Below the pieces are notes generated by a model. It saw nothing but the letters and a program-made list of their open reading frames with translations, was not told the DNA's origin and did no database searches. From contig NZ_JACVVP010000006.1 of the NCBI RefSeq assembly GCF_014534745.1, forward strand, positions 124,001-188,000: 64,000 nucleotides of DNA. Direction: 5' to 3'. Position 1 is the first letter of the stretch, and each line of letters begins with the position of its first letter. This DNA is from Flammeovirga sp. EKP202. Its GTDB lineage: Bacteria > Bacteroidota > Bacteroidia > Cytophagales > Flammeovirgaceae. Positions 16,294-26,200 of this stretch are shown here, in pieces. The position numbers and the translations under genes are program-made.

Positions 16294-17847
16294 ATGAAGA
16301 GCTTAATTTTTAATTCATTATTTTTTCTTAGTCTTTTACTCTTCAGTATCAACGTAGAAGCTAAAAAAAAACCTAAACCCAATGTAATTTTTATTTTGGT
16401 GGATGACTTAGGGTATATGGACCTAGGTTGTTATGGAAGTTCATTTTATGAAACACCAAATCTAGATGCCCTTGCTAAAAAATCCGTTAAGTTTACCAAT
16501 GCTTATGCGGCAAGCCCTGTTTGTTCTCCAACAAGATCGAGCATTATGACTGGTAAATATCCTAGTCGCATTAAAATGACAAACCATAGCGGGATTATTG
16601 GCCCTAAAGGCCCTGGCTATAAATTATTAGCTCCTAAGCCAAACGGAAGTTTGCCGTTAGAAGAGTATACGCTAGCTGAAGCATTAAGAGACAATGGATA
16701 CTTTACGGCACACGTTGGAAAATGGCACCTTCAAAGTCATCATGAAAAAGGAACTGAGCACTATCCAGAGGCACATGGTTTTGATGTCAATGTAGCAGGT
16801 CATAATGCAGGTCAACCGGGATCTTATTTTTTCCCCTATCAACATCCAGAACACAAATGGAGTAATGTACCTGGTTTAGAGGATGGAATACCTGAAGAAT
16901 ACTTGACAGATCGATTAACTACAGAAGCTATAAGTATTATAAAAGAGAAAAGAGAAAAGCCCTTCTTTTTAAACTTATGGTTCTATACCGTACATACACC
17001 ACTGGAAGGTAAAAAAGAGAAAATTGAAAAATATAGAGCTAAAGCTGAAAAGATGGGGATCAATGGTCTTCATCAAGGAATTCCTGAGCATAATCACTAT
17101 CATAAAAAAAATCAGAATAACTTAAATTATGCTGCGATGGTAGAAAGTATGGACGAGAACATTGGAAGAATTATCGATGCTCTCAAGAAGGAAGGCTTGT
17201 ATGATAATACTATTATTATTGTCACTTCTGATAATGGAGGGCTTTCTACGGGAAAAGGTAAATATTCTGCGACTTCAAACTTACCTCTAAGAGCCGGAAA
17301 GGGATGGGCTTATGAAGGGGGAATACGTGAACCTCTTTTAGTATATTGGCCCAATCAAACACAAGAAGGGGTATCATGTGATGAGCCCGTAGTTTCAACG
17401 GACTTCTACCCTACCATTCTAGATATGATTGGTGCCAAAGCCGTTAAAAATCAATATATTGATGGAATTAGCTTTTTACCTTCATTGAAAAATACCAATG
17501 CATCACTAAAAAGAGAGGCCATCTACTTCCATTATCCTCACTACCATGGTTTGAATAGTATGGGCCCTTCAGGTGCTATTAGAATGGGAGACTATAAACT
17601 AGTGGAACGTTTTGATGACATGAGCGTTGAACTTTATAATCTTAAAACTGACGTTGGAGAAACTAAAGATATTAGTAATGATTTCCCTAAAATCACAACT
17701 AAGCTAAAAGCAAAATTACACCAATGGAGAGAAGAATCAGGAGCAGTTATGCCTACTACTAATAATAATTATGACGCTTCCAAAGACCCTAATATGATCA
17801 AAAAAACGGTGGAGGAATTTTTTGAAAATCAAACTAAATCAAAATAA
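16294..17847 (+). CDS. S1-family sulfatase
   Basis: Formylglycine-dependent sulfatase of 517 residues with a signal peptide (LSLLLFSINVEA). Signature ASPVCSPTRSSIMTGKYP carries C77, which a maturase must convert to formylglycine. Metal-binding and active-site motifs are NVIFILVDDLGYMDLGCYG at the N-terminus, HVGKWHL at about 143-149 and VTSDNGG at about 308-314. It probably desulfates a marine polysaccharide or glycosaminoglycan outside or in the periplasm; the substrate cannot be read from the sequence. It is monocistronic, without a neighbouring PUL or maturase, so the formylglycine-generating enzyme must be encoded elsewhere. Confidence 0.92.
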   Translation: MKSLIFNSLFFLSLLLFSINVEAKKKPKPNVIFILVDDLGYMDLGCYGSSFYETPNLDALAKKSVKFTNAYAASPVCSPTRSSIMTGKYPSRIKMTNHSGIIGPKGPGYKLLAPKPNGSLPLEEYTLAEALRDNGYFTAHVGKWHLQSHHEKGTEHYPEAHGFDVNVAGHNAGQPGSYFFPYQHPEHKWSNVPGLEDGIPEEYLTDRLTTEAISIIKEKREKPFFLNLWFYTVHTPLEGKKEKIEKYRAKAEKMGINGLHQGIPEHNHYHKKNQNNLNYAAMVESMDENIGRIIDALKKEGLYDNTIIIVTSDNGGLSTGKGKYSATSNLPLRAGKGWAYEGGIREPLLVYWPNQTQEGVSCDEPVVSTDFYPTILDMIGAKAVKNQYIDGISFLPSLKNTNASLKREAIYFHYPHYHGLNSMGPSGAIRMGDYKLVERFDDMSVELYNLKTDVGETKDISNDFPKITTKLKAKLHQWREESGAVMPTTNNNYDASKDPNMIKKTVEEFFENQTKSK

Positions 17848-17910
17848 CATAGCATATCATTTTGTATAGTCATCATTTTCAATAGTTATTTCATAAAATA
17901 GAACATAAAA

Positions 17911-17942
17911 AACAGTCTAACTACATCATAGTCAGACTGTTT
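17911..17942. terminator. candidate terminator after sulfatase
   Basis: AACAGTCT (17911-17918) pairs with AGACTGTT (17935-17942). The T-run is weak on the plus strand and better on the minus strand. Strength uncertain. Confidence 0.45.
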
Positions 17943-18095
17943 ACTCTCTTTGTACTTATCTATATATTTATGTCTAAATCTCAATTACATAACACGCTCC
18001 GTCCTTCTTAAGTTCCATAAATTCAAAAATGAGATTATTTTAAGACAATTCTATTATCAACAAAAGATCTATTCCTAGCTTTATTGCATTCAAAA

Positions 18096-18129
18096 AAGGC
18101 TCTCAATAGCATAAACCATTGAAAGCCTT
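18096..18129 (-). terminator. terminator of the 18153 gene
   Basis: Near-perfect 12-bp stem with one mismatch (AAGGCTCTCAAT at 18096-18107, ATTGAAAGCCTT at 18118-18129), followed on the minus strand by a T-run, directly downstream of the gene ending at 18153. Confidence 0.7.
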
Positions 18130-18152
18130 CCTTAGTACCTACAATCTTTTTC

Positions 18153-18629
18153 CTAAAAATCAATTGCGGCTGAATCTCTTAAATATAATAAATGAGTTTG
18201 AGCTAATGAGGTATCACTGATTTGGAACTCAAAAATGAATTGAGGTGAACTTGACATCGCACTGTCCGAATCTCTATAATCTCGTTTACGTAAAGAATAA
18301 ATCACATTGTTCACTTGACAATAATAAGCATCTCTCATACCACTAAACTTTAACTTGATATCATAATGGTTTTCAATGTTCTTTTTCAAGTCATAAAATT
18401 CACTTGATTTTATATATAATTTACTGGTGAAAATGGCTGAATAAATAATATCATTCTGATTTTTAAAGACTGTAATTTCACCACGATGTCCACCTAAACT
18501 TGTAATTGTTTCGACTGAATGACTATAGCGTTCTCCTAGTGAAATACCTTTGATAGATTGTGCATTAATTGTAAAACTTGTTACCAAAAAGGTAAACAAC
18601 AGCATAATTTGTAGTTTTAGTTTTCTCAT
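18153..18629 (-). CDS. small secreted protein, unknown
   Basis: 158 residues with a clear signal peptide (LLFTFLVTSFTINAQ). The mature part begins SIKGISLGERYSHSVETITSLGG and contains VNNVIYSLRKRDYRDSDS. 'SIKGISLG' followed by a strand-rich domain is seen in many small periplasmic Bacteroidota proteins, but I cannot name a family. It has its own terminator and no co-transcribed neighbour. Confidence 0.7.
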   Translation of the reverse strand: MRKLKLQIMLLFTFLVTSFTINAQSIKGISLGERYSHSVETITSLGGHRGEITVFKNQNDIIYSAIFTSKLYIKSSEFYDLKKNIENHYDIKLKFSGMRDAYYCQVNNVIYSLRKRDYRDSDSAMSSSPQFIFEFQISDTSLAQTHLLYLRDSAAIDF

Positions 18630-19481
18630 CTTTCAGTTGGTTTATATCTCTATTTCTCTGGTATTGACAAACAGAATAACGTTTCATTATCCTTCATGTT
18701 TGCTCCTTTGTGATTTCATATTGATGAATAAATCATATCAAACATACAGTCTGTCGTGTTTGATATATTGTAGCTACACCTAAATCACAAGAATAGAAAG
18801 ATTGATAATTGGTTTAAATTATATTGTTTGCAAACTAACAAAAAGAAGGGATTGATGCTCTTAACAATTCATAAACAGTTATAATAAGCATTTATAACAT
18901 GATCTTTCTATTTACAAAATAGGCTTGAGGTTAAGGCAAGGTAATAGTTGATGTTATTAGAAATAAAGTAATAGGCAAACTGATTGTCAATGTATTGTCT
19001 AAAACCATAATAAAAAACGAAAAAGAAAAACCCCACCTAAATCATAGGCAGGGTATCTACAATCAAAACAGTAAATAATCAAATCTTGAAGCAAGGTTAG
19101 TTATTTCATAAACTTAATAATACATCATTTACAACGATCTTGTACATCAATTTCTTGGCACGGATAAATCATCCGCACCTTATTTAGACAGTAGTTGGGT
19201 TATAGTAAATACTGTTTAAATTGGTTTTGTACTTATCTAACTTACACATTACTTAACGCACTCTCAATGCATTACGATTACCTTTAAAAGACCAAATAAT
19301 ACCCCAATAGTGTATTTTGATTCGAAATAAGTATTTATTGTACTTTTCCAAGTATCTAAAAAATGAATAAGTACTTCTTTATAAAAAGTTTTATATTTAA
19401 TTAGTTCTCTGTCAGATCTATTGAATGGAATTATGTTTTGACTTAGAATATACAATAATCAAATATTACCAATTAAAAAGA
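18630..19481. other. long intergenic region, no gene seen
   Basis: About 850 bases of AT-rich sequence between divergent genes. Small features only: CACCTAAATCATAGGCAGGG near 19035 inside A-rich sequence, and the short palindrome CGGATAAATCATCCG near 19160. No reading frame with convincing protein character, and no tRNA. Confidence 0.45.
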
Positions 19482-19892
19482 ATGGAATACGAGCTAGTGT
19501 ATAAGAGTGAGTATATCACTAATTTTTGGAATGCACCCAATAAAATTCTTAGGACTATCTGGACTACGCCAATCAGTATGCCAGAGGAAGAATACAGACA
19601 GGAGGTTTTATCTCACATGGAAGTTACCGAAAAATTGGCCCCACAAGGGATGTTAGTTGACACTAAAAATGCCTATTACAATGTAATGCCTGAAACTCAA
19701 GATTGGATTAACCAAAAATTTGTTGGTTTGGTTGCAGAAATTGGTCTTCAGAAAATGGCTTGGATTGTATCGGAAGATTTTTTCGCACAAATTTCTTTTG
19801 ATCAATTTATAGATGACGCCACCGATCAACAAGCTTTAAAAATTCAATATTTCACAACAGAAGATGAAGCCTTAGAATGGCTGATAAAATAA
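19482..19892 (+). CDS. small cytoplasmic protein, paralogue A (STAS/SpoIIAA-like?)
   Basis: 136 residues from the ATG at 19482. An upstream ATG would add 19 residues with no counterpart in the neighbouring paralogue; alignment begins exactly at MEYELVYKSEYITNFW, so 19482 is chosen. It is soluble, with no signal peptide. Landmarks are KILRTIWTTPISMPEEEYR, MLVDTKNAYYNVMPETQDWI and MAWIVSEDFFAQISFDQFIDD. The pattern (an 'action' strand, then a D/N-x-x strand, then W-I, then V-S-x-D-x-F) resembles small STAS/SpoIIAA-like proteins of Bacteroidota, but this is a weak call. The gene is followed by a terminator and a close paralogue. Confidence 0.75.
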   Translation: MEYELVYKSEYITNFWNAPNKILRTIWTTPISMPEEEYRQEVLSHMEVTEKLAPQGMLVDTKNAYYNVMPETQDWINQKFVGLVAEIGLQKMAWIVSEDFFAQISFDQFIDDATDQQALKIQYFTTEDEALEWLIK

Positions 19893-19925
19893 TTATTCGA
19901 CCATATCAATAAAAAATCTTAATAT

Positions 19926-19951
19926 AGAGGAGTTCTTCTCCTCTTTTTTTA
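19926..19951 (+). terminator. terminator between the paralogues
   Basis: AGAGGAG (19926-19932) pairs with CTCCTCT (19938-19944), followed by a run of T. Confidence 0.82.
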
Positions 19952-19971
19952 TGTGTACAAAAAACTCTTTC

Positions 19972-19979
19972 TATCTTTG
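19972..19979 (+). promoter_or_regulatory. -7 box of paralogue B (TATCTTTG)
   Basis: Exact TAnnTTTG match 21 bases after the terminator, giving paralogue B an independent promoter. Predicted start of transcription is near 19986. The -33 element is poor. Confidence 0.55.
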
Positions 19980-20074
19980 ACCTTTATATAGTAAAGCACA
20001 ATACCTCCATGCTACTGAAAAAATATTTTTTTGCTCAAAAAATTGATAGAGAGGTATTGATAAGAATGAAAGAA

Positions 20075-20491
20075 ATGAAATTTAAAGAAGTTCAAAAAAG
20101 TGACTATATCTCAAACTTTTGGGATGAGGAAAGTCGGGTATTAAAAACAATATGGAATACCCCTATCGATATGTCTGAGAAGGTTTATAGAGAAGTGATT
20201 GTATCCCAAATAGCACTTACCATAAAATATGCTCCTAATAATGTTTTAGTCAATACAGAAAATGCTCATTACCATATTCTCCCTGAAACTCAAAAATGGA
20301 TCAATGAAAAATTTGAAGTAATGATGACCCAAGTCAAGCTGGAAAAGATGGCATGGATTGTATCGGAAGACTTCTTTGCTCAAATTTCTTTTGATCAATT
20401 TATTGATGATGCTAACCATAATGATTCATTTTTAATTCAATACTTCACTTCAGAAAAAGATGCTTTTGAATGGCTATTACAGAAGAGCTGA
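20075..20491 (+). CDS. small cytoplasmic protein, paralogue B
   Basis: 138 residues from the ATG at 20075. ATGs at 20009 and 20066 are also in frame, but only 20075 aligns with the paralogue from the first residue. It shares with paralogue A the segments KMAWIVSEDFFAQISFDQF, the LKTIWNTPIDMSEKVYRE block, and LVNTENAHYHILPETQKWI. Identity is highest in the C-terminal half, where the string of 19 residues just quoted is unchanged, so this surface is probably the functional one. Function is unknown. Separate promoter and terminator imply separate regulation after duplication. Confidence 0.75.
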   Translation: MKFKEVQKSDYISNFWDEESRVLKTIWNTPIDMSEKVYREVIVSQIALTIKYAPNNVLVNTENAHYHILPETQKWINEKFEVMMTQVKLEKMAWIVSEDFFAQISFDQFIDDANHNDSFLIQYFTSEKDAFEWLLQKS

Positions 20492-20753
20492 TTCACTACT
20501 ACCTATATAAACAATGCATTCCCCCAATCAACCTCACTAATAACGGGTGAACAAAGTCATTTAAAACAACACTTAACTCAATAAAAAAGGTATTAATAGT
20601 ATATATTATTGTATTATTTCAACACTCACTTACATTTATTTGGTGTTAGTTCAACGCTTTTAATGTAAACAGTGACAACGATCACCAAAAAAATAAATAT
20701 AAATATCAATAATTGCAGTAATACGAATTTTTTTAATTTTCATACTTCTATTT

Positions 20754-21458
20754 ATGACTAAATTCAATTACACTCTATTCTTTGTTTTAATATCAATAAA
20801 TGTATTCTCTCAAGAGCAGACCTACGATGTATCCTTTTTTAAAAATGTAAAATTTCCTAATGTAATTAATGTTGAGAACGAAAGTCTAAAACTAAATGGT
20901 CATGGAATGCATTCAGAAGGTGTTTTTAAGCTTTTTGTATGTGGTTTGTATGTCTATGAAAGAACCGATGATCCTAATAAAATTATTTATGATGATCATG
21001 CTAAAATGATCGAAATGGTTATCACTTCAAATCAATTTCAATCTGATAAAACGATTGAAGAAGTGGACAGAACACATGATGAAAATATGGAATTAATGAA
21101 ATCTGGAGAATTGAGTGATATGGTCAATAATATTAAAAAATATGATGGAATTATCCCTCACAAAATGATTTCTGTAGATCAAAGTTTCAGAACCTTAATC
21201 GTGGAAGCCAACAAGGGTGAAGTTGATGATATTGGTAATGAAATTGACACATTTTTAAGTATCTTCCAAGATGAAATAAAAATGGGTGATCACTTTAGAA
21301 TTACTTTTCATCATGATGAATTATACTTATCTAAAAACAATGATGATAAAATAACCATTCAAAGTAAAAAATTTCAAAAATGCCTTATGAATATCTTTAT
21401 CGGGAATATGGCATTTAATAAATCTCTAAAAGAAGACCTACTTTCCAAAGGCCTATAA
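20754..21458 (+). CDS. secreted chalcone-isomerase-like protein
   Basis: 234 residues with a signal peptide (LFFVLISINVFS, cleavage before QEQTYDV). The body matches the chalcone isomerase-like fold (Chalcone_3-type) of bacteria: LKLNGHGMHSEGVFKLFVCGLYVYER, then DDHAKMIEMVITSNQFQSD, and MGDHFRITFHHDELYLSKN. Bacterial members are periplasmic and mostly non-enzymatic or of unknown activity, related to fatty-acid-binding chalcone-isomerase folds. It is monocistronic with a terminator. Confidence 0.8.
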   Translation: MTKFNYTLFFVLISINVFSQEQTYDVSFFKNVKFPNVINVENESLKLNGHGMHSEGVFKLFVCGLYVYERTDDPNKIIYDDHAKMIEMVITSNQFQSDKTIEEVDRTHDENMELMKSGELSDMVNNIKKYDGIIPHKMISVDQSFRTLIVEANKGEVDDIGNEIDTFLSIFQDEIKMGDHFRITFHHDELYLSKNNDDKITIQSKKFQKCLMNIFIGNMAFNKSLKEDLLSKGL

Positions 21459-21479
21459 AAATATTTCATTAGTAGTTTA

Positions 21480-21512
21480 AGCCGTTGCATTTCTAGGAAT
21501 CAACGGCTTTTT
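21480..21512 (+). terminator. terminator after chalcone-isomerase-like gene
   Basis: AGCCGTTG (21480-21487) pairs with CAACGGCT (21501-21508), followed by a T-rich run. Confidence 0.82.
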
Positions 21513-21589
21513 AATTTTTATAAATACTTAGTTGTTAACTAAGTTATCGTCAACTTCTAATCGATCATTCTACAGATATTTATAGCGTC

Positions 21590-21860
21590 TACTTTCAAGC
21601 TTCCTTCTTCTTCATTTTTGTCTTAACACAAAAACGAAGCAAAAAAGTCAAGGCTTTGAACACAATAGCTAAATTCCATTCCTCTCGCTTAAATGATTTT
21701 AAACTCGCTAAAGCTCAAACAAAAAAATCATTTTTAACGGCTCTATTCATGAAATTCTTAACGCTATTCCCTTCAAGACCGAGGGAATTACTAATAAATG
21801 ACTATCTGATTACTACACTTCAAAAGAATAGTTTATTTTATATAATCTTCTAAAGTGCAG
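21590..21860. repeat. repeat-like intergenic block
   Basis: This block differs from surrounding spacer: it is less AT-biased, carries runs such as ACACAAAAACGAAGCAAAAA, and is open in one frame for 65 codons (21656-21853) with an unusual Ser/Leu/Lys-rich translation (FHSSRLNDFKLAKAQTKKSF). I recall similar translations as over-annotated short ORFs in intergenic repeats of Bacteroidota, but cannot check. No second copy is in this window. Confidence 0.3.
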
Positions 21861-22189
21861 TACTATAGAGACGCTTTGGTAAAACGTCTTCACGATCATA
21901 ATGCGTAACAACTCACTTACTTATATAGAAATTTATAATTAAAGAAACTTAGTATACAATGTATTACTAAGAAAATAGTATCCACAAACTCAAAAAAATA
22001 ATAATTTCTAGATGTTATTAGACAAAAAGACCGTATTTGAAGCTTTAAGTTTATATTGAAACAAAAGACTATTATTTCAGTTTTTCAATGTGTATATTCT
22101 AATTGATTAGGGATCTATTCTCTGATTCAGGTTACGAAGCAATTATTCCAAAAACGTATTAACTCCAAAAACAACTCTATCTTTTAACC
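21861..22189. other. intergenic, no gene seen
   Basis: AT-rich leader region of the efflux operon. No clear promoter box or operator was identified. Confidence 0.4.
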
Positions 22190-23206
22190 ATGACTTACAA
22201 GACGCTATTCTTAATAACGATAGGTGTATTCATTTTTTTTCAATGTGAGAAAAAAATAGAGGAAAAACCTACTAAAATTTACACTGTCAATGTCAAAAAA
22301 ATTCAAGCACAAAAAATACAACCTTCTCTTGAACTTTTTGGTGAGATAAAATCTGAAGGTAAACATGAGCACTCATTCTTGATTGATGGAAAACTAGCAG
22401 TAATTAGAGTAAAGGAAGGACAAAATGTAAAAAAAGGGACCGTCTTAGCTCAATTGGATAGAGTGGATTATCAAGAAGCTCTGAAAATTGCGAAAGCAAA
22501 ACTAGATGAAGCCAATGATCAGTTAGAACGTCTCACTAAAATGTACAAAGCCGGTAGTCTTGCAGAGGCAGATTATAACAAAATTGTTTTTCTACAACAA
22601 CAGGCCCAATCCAATTACACTTTATATCAAAATAAGTTAGATTATACGACCCTTAGGGCTGCGGTAAGTGGAACGGTCAGTAAAATCTGGGTGAAGAATG
22701 GTGGAGGAATTTCAAAAGGTGAACCCATTATAAGAGTGATTAATAATAACTCCGTTTTTGCTACAGTGGGTATTCCAGAAAATAAAGTCAACGGAATTGA
22801 TTACAACAAAGACTGCAACATCATTATCAATGCTACACGTGATACTATCTCTGGTCAAATTACTACACTACACCCTACAGCCTCTAAACTCTCTAGAACA
22901 TTCCGATTAGATATTCTCATCGATAACAAAGAGAATAAATACAAAGAAGGAATGCTTTGTAACGTAGAAGTTTTCGAAAATGGTAGTGAAGAAAAAATTA
23001 GTATTCCAATTCAGTTAGTTACAAAAGATATTGATGGACTGAATTATGTTTTTGTAAAGCGAAAAGGGTTAGCTCATAAACAAAGAGTCTTAACAGGGAA
23101 AATCAGCGGTAATAATATCATTATCGATAAAGGACTGTATGCCAATGATGAATTAATCCTAAATCCGCCAGTCAATTTAATGGATGGAAGTGCTGTAAAA
23201 CTTTAA
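22190..23206 (+). CDS. RND efflux periplasmic adaptor (membrane fusion protein)
   Basis: 338-residue lipoprotein adaptor that links an RND pump to its outer-membrane channel. The signal peptide ends in a lipobox-like IFFQC (Cys19). Domains in order are a biotinyl-lipoyl half (GKLAVIRVKEGQNVKKGTVLAQLDR), an alpha-hairpin (about 95-145, AKAKLDEANDQLERLTKMYKAG), the second lipoyl half (TTLRAAVSGTVSKIWVKNGG), a beta-barrel, and a membrane-proximal domain (EEKISIPIQLVTKDIDG). It lies 12 bases upstream of the pump and is certainly co-transcribed. The substrate is not predictable. Confidence 0.93.
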   Translation: MTYKTLFLITIGVFIFFQCEKKIEEKPTKIYTVNVKKIQAQKIQPSLELFGEIKSEGKHEHSFLIDGKLAVIRVKEGQNVKKGTVLAQLDRVDYQEALKIAKAKLDEANDQLERLTKMYKAGSLAEADYNKIVFLQQQAQSNYTLYQNKLDYTTLRAAVSGTVSKIWVKNGGGISKGEPIIRVINNNSVFATVGIPENKVNGIDYNKDCNIIINATRDTISGQITTLHPTASKLSRTFRLDILIDNKENKYKEGMLCNVEVFENGSEEKISIPIQLVTKDIDGLNYVFVKRKGLAHKQRVLTGKISGNNIIIDKGLYANDELILNPPVNLMDGSAVKL

Positions 23207-23218
23207 ATACCAACGATT

Positions 23219-26200
23219 ATGTCTATTGTAAAACAAGCACTTGATCATAAGCAGATTATTTTGACCATTACTTTTCTGATTGTGATGTATGGAATTTTTT
23301 CTTTGGAAACCATGCCTCGAAGAGAAGATCCGAAGTTTAATATTAGAGAAGGATTGGTTGTTGCATTTTTCCCTGGTGCAAGTAGCACCGATGTAGAGAA
23401 AAAAGTAACCGCAAAAATTGAAGATGTTCTTTTTAGTTTTGAAGAAGTGAATAAAGAAAAAACCTACTCAAATTCTAGAGAAGGGGTATTATATGTGGTG
23501 GTTGAACTTCAAGATTATGTAACTCAGGCAGATATTTTCTGGTCAAAATTACAAAACCGTCTAAATCTTCTTAAACTTACAGAACTGCCTTCAGGAGTAA
23601 TTGGCCCTATTGTCCAATCTGACTTTGGTGATACTGTGGCTTTATTAGTTTCTTTTCAAAGTCAAAACAGAAGCAGTCGAGAAATTCAAGGTTATGTCGA
23701 TGAGTTATGCGATCGTTTGAGAGAGATTTCTTCACTTTCAAAGATCAAAAAAATGGGCTCCAAAAAGGAGTGTTATTACATTAATGTAGATTATAGAAAA
23801 CTCAGCCAATATAAGATCTATACACCCCAAATATTAGCATCTCTTGCAGGAGAAAACCTTATTGTTCCGTCGGGAAATATCGAAGTAAATGGTATACACA
23901 CACAATTTATCAGTACCCATCAGTTTTCGACCAAATCGGATATTGAAAATCAAATCATAGCTGTTGGAGCACAAGGTGAAGCGATACGCATCAAAGATAT
24001 TGCAGAGGTTGAAAGAGGCTTTAAAGAAGATGAACAACATATTAGAGTCAACGGCACTTCTTCAATACTTATCTCTATGGAAATGCAAAACGGTTTCAAT
24101 ATCGTTGATTTTGGAGAAGAAGTTGAAGAAATGATTGAAGGGTATCTGGAATTAATTCCTTCGGATGTCAAGATTGATTTTGTGGTCAATCAACCTGAGA
24201 ATGTAAAGGAAAGTATTAATGATTTTATTAGAGAATTCTTTATCGCAATTGTTTCTGTAATCATTGTAATTCTTCTTTTATTACCATTTAGAGTCGCTTT
24301 GATTGCTACCTTGGCCATTCCGGTGACAGTGGCTTTTACATTTGGAATTTTAGATGGATTGGGTATTCAATTACAACAGGTTTCACTCGCCTCACTTATT
24401 GTTGTATTAGGAATGTTAGTTGACGATGCCATTGTTATTGCAGACAACTATGTAGAAAAACTAGAAGAAGATCATGATCCTTATGAAGCTGCCTGGCAAT
24501 CTGCCGATGAGCTAAAGATTCCGGTTTTTACTGCTGGATTAACTATTGCCGGGGCCTTTTTCCCACTAATTACACTTTCAGGTGCAGTGGGTGAATTTAT
24601 CCATTCCTTACCATTGACTGTAGCAATTGCCATCAATGCATCTTATCTGATAGCAATGCTTCTCACTCCTTATTTATGTTATACTTTCATCAAAAAGAAA
24701 TTCGAGAAAAAGGAAAATGGGAAAAAGAGTATGCTTGATTATCTACAACTTTTCTTTGATCATGCTATTGACCTTTCTTTTAAATATCCAAAAACACTTT
24801 TTGTATTTTCAACACTTTCATTCTTGGTGGGAGGAAGTTTGTATTTTCTATTGAAACAAAAGCTATTTCCTGCTGCTGAGCGCAATCAGTTTGTGATTGA
24901 AATCAGAACTAAAGAGGGAACAGCCTTATCAGTAACGGACAGTATCACATTGGAAATTGAAAAACAAATTCATGGAAATGAAAAGTTAGTAAGCTATGCT
25001 AGTTTTGTAGGTACCTCTTCTCCGAGGTTTTATTACAACTATGCGCCCAAATTTCCACAAAGTAATCTTTCCCAATTATTGATCAATACTATATCCAATG
25101 AAGCCACCGAGGAATGGGTTGCAGAACTGGAAAACAAATTACCTGATCTATTTCCTCAAGCGGTTGTTGACGTCAGAAAGATGCAGCAAGGCACTCCTTA
25201 TGAGGCTCCGATCGAATTGAGAATTAAAGGAAAAGATTACACCACGATCCAAACCATTGGAAAAGACATTCGAGACATTTTAGAACGGTCTCCCTATTCT
25301 TTTAATGTTAGAAATGATCATTATGAGAATCAATTGAGCATAGAAGTCAATACCATCAAAAATGTTGCTCAACAATTAGGAATCAGTGAAGCCACCATAA
25401 TGCGACAACTGACAGTTGCCTATACTGGTATGTCGGTGGGGACATTGTGGGAAGGAAATACAGCCTTACCTATTATCATTCAAGATCAATCGGTAAAAGA
25501 TAAAGATATTGAAGGGCTTAAAAATTTCTATGTCACTAGTATGATTACAGGGGCAAGTTTTCCTTTAATGCAAGTTGCTGAAATCACCCCTGCTTGGATG
25601 CCTTCCAATATCAAACATAGAAATGGGGTAAATACGTTAACCATAGAATCTCAAACTAAAGTAGATGTACTCCCTTCACAAGTGATTAATTCTATCAAAG
25701 AAGAACTCGAAAACTACCCAATGCCTCATGGTTACACACTAGAAATAGGGGGTGAAGATGAAAGTCAAAGAGAAACTTTTGAAGAAATGAACAATGTGAT
25801 TCTCTATTGTGTATTTATCATTTTCTTAGTGATTTTAATGCAATTTAAAACGCTCAATCAAGTGGGCATCGTTTTGGCTGCCATCCCACTTAGTGTTTTT
25901 GGAGCTTTCTTTGGATTGCTCTTATCGGGATACCCTTTTGGATTCACTGCATTTGTTGGATTAGCCTCACTGATTGGTGTCTCAGTGAGGAATTCTATTA
26001 TCTTAGTTGATTTCGCCAATGAATTAGTTGTAAAAGAAAATCACACCATCAAAGAAGCTGCTATTGGTGCAGGAAAACGTAGAATCAGACCTATTTTCCT
26101 TACAACTATGGCCGCAGCTATTGGTGTCACCCCAATGATCATTTCGGGATCTCCAATGTGGGCCCCTTTAGCCACTGTATTGGCTGTTGGTCTTGTGTTC

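Noticed and set aside
21656-21853. 65-codon frame
   Set aside because: Lies in the repeat-like block; considered a by-product of a repeat rather than a gene.
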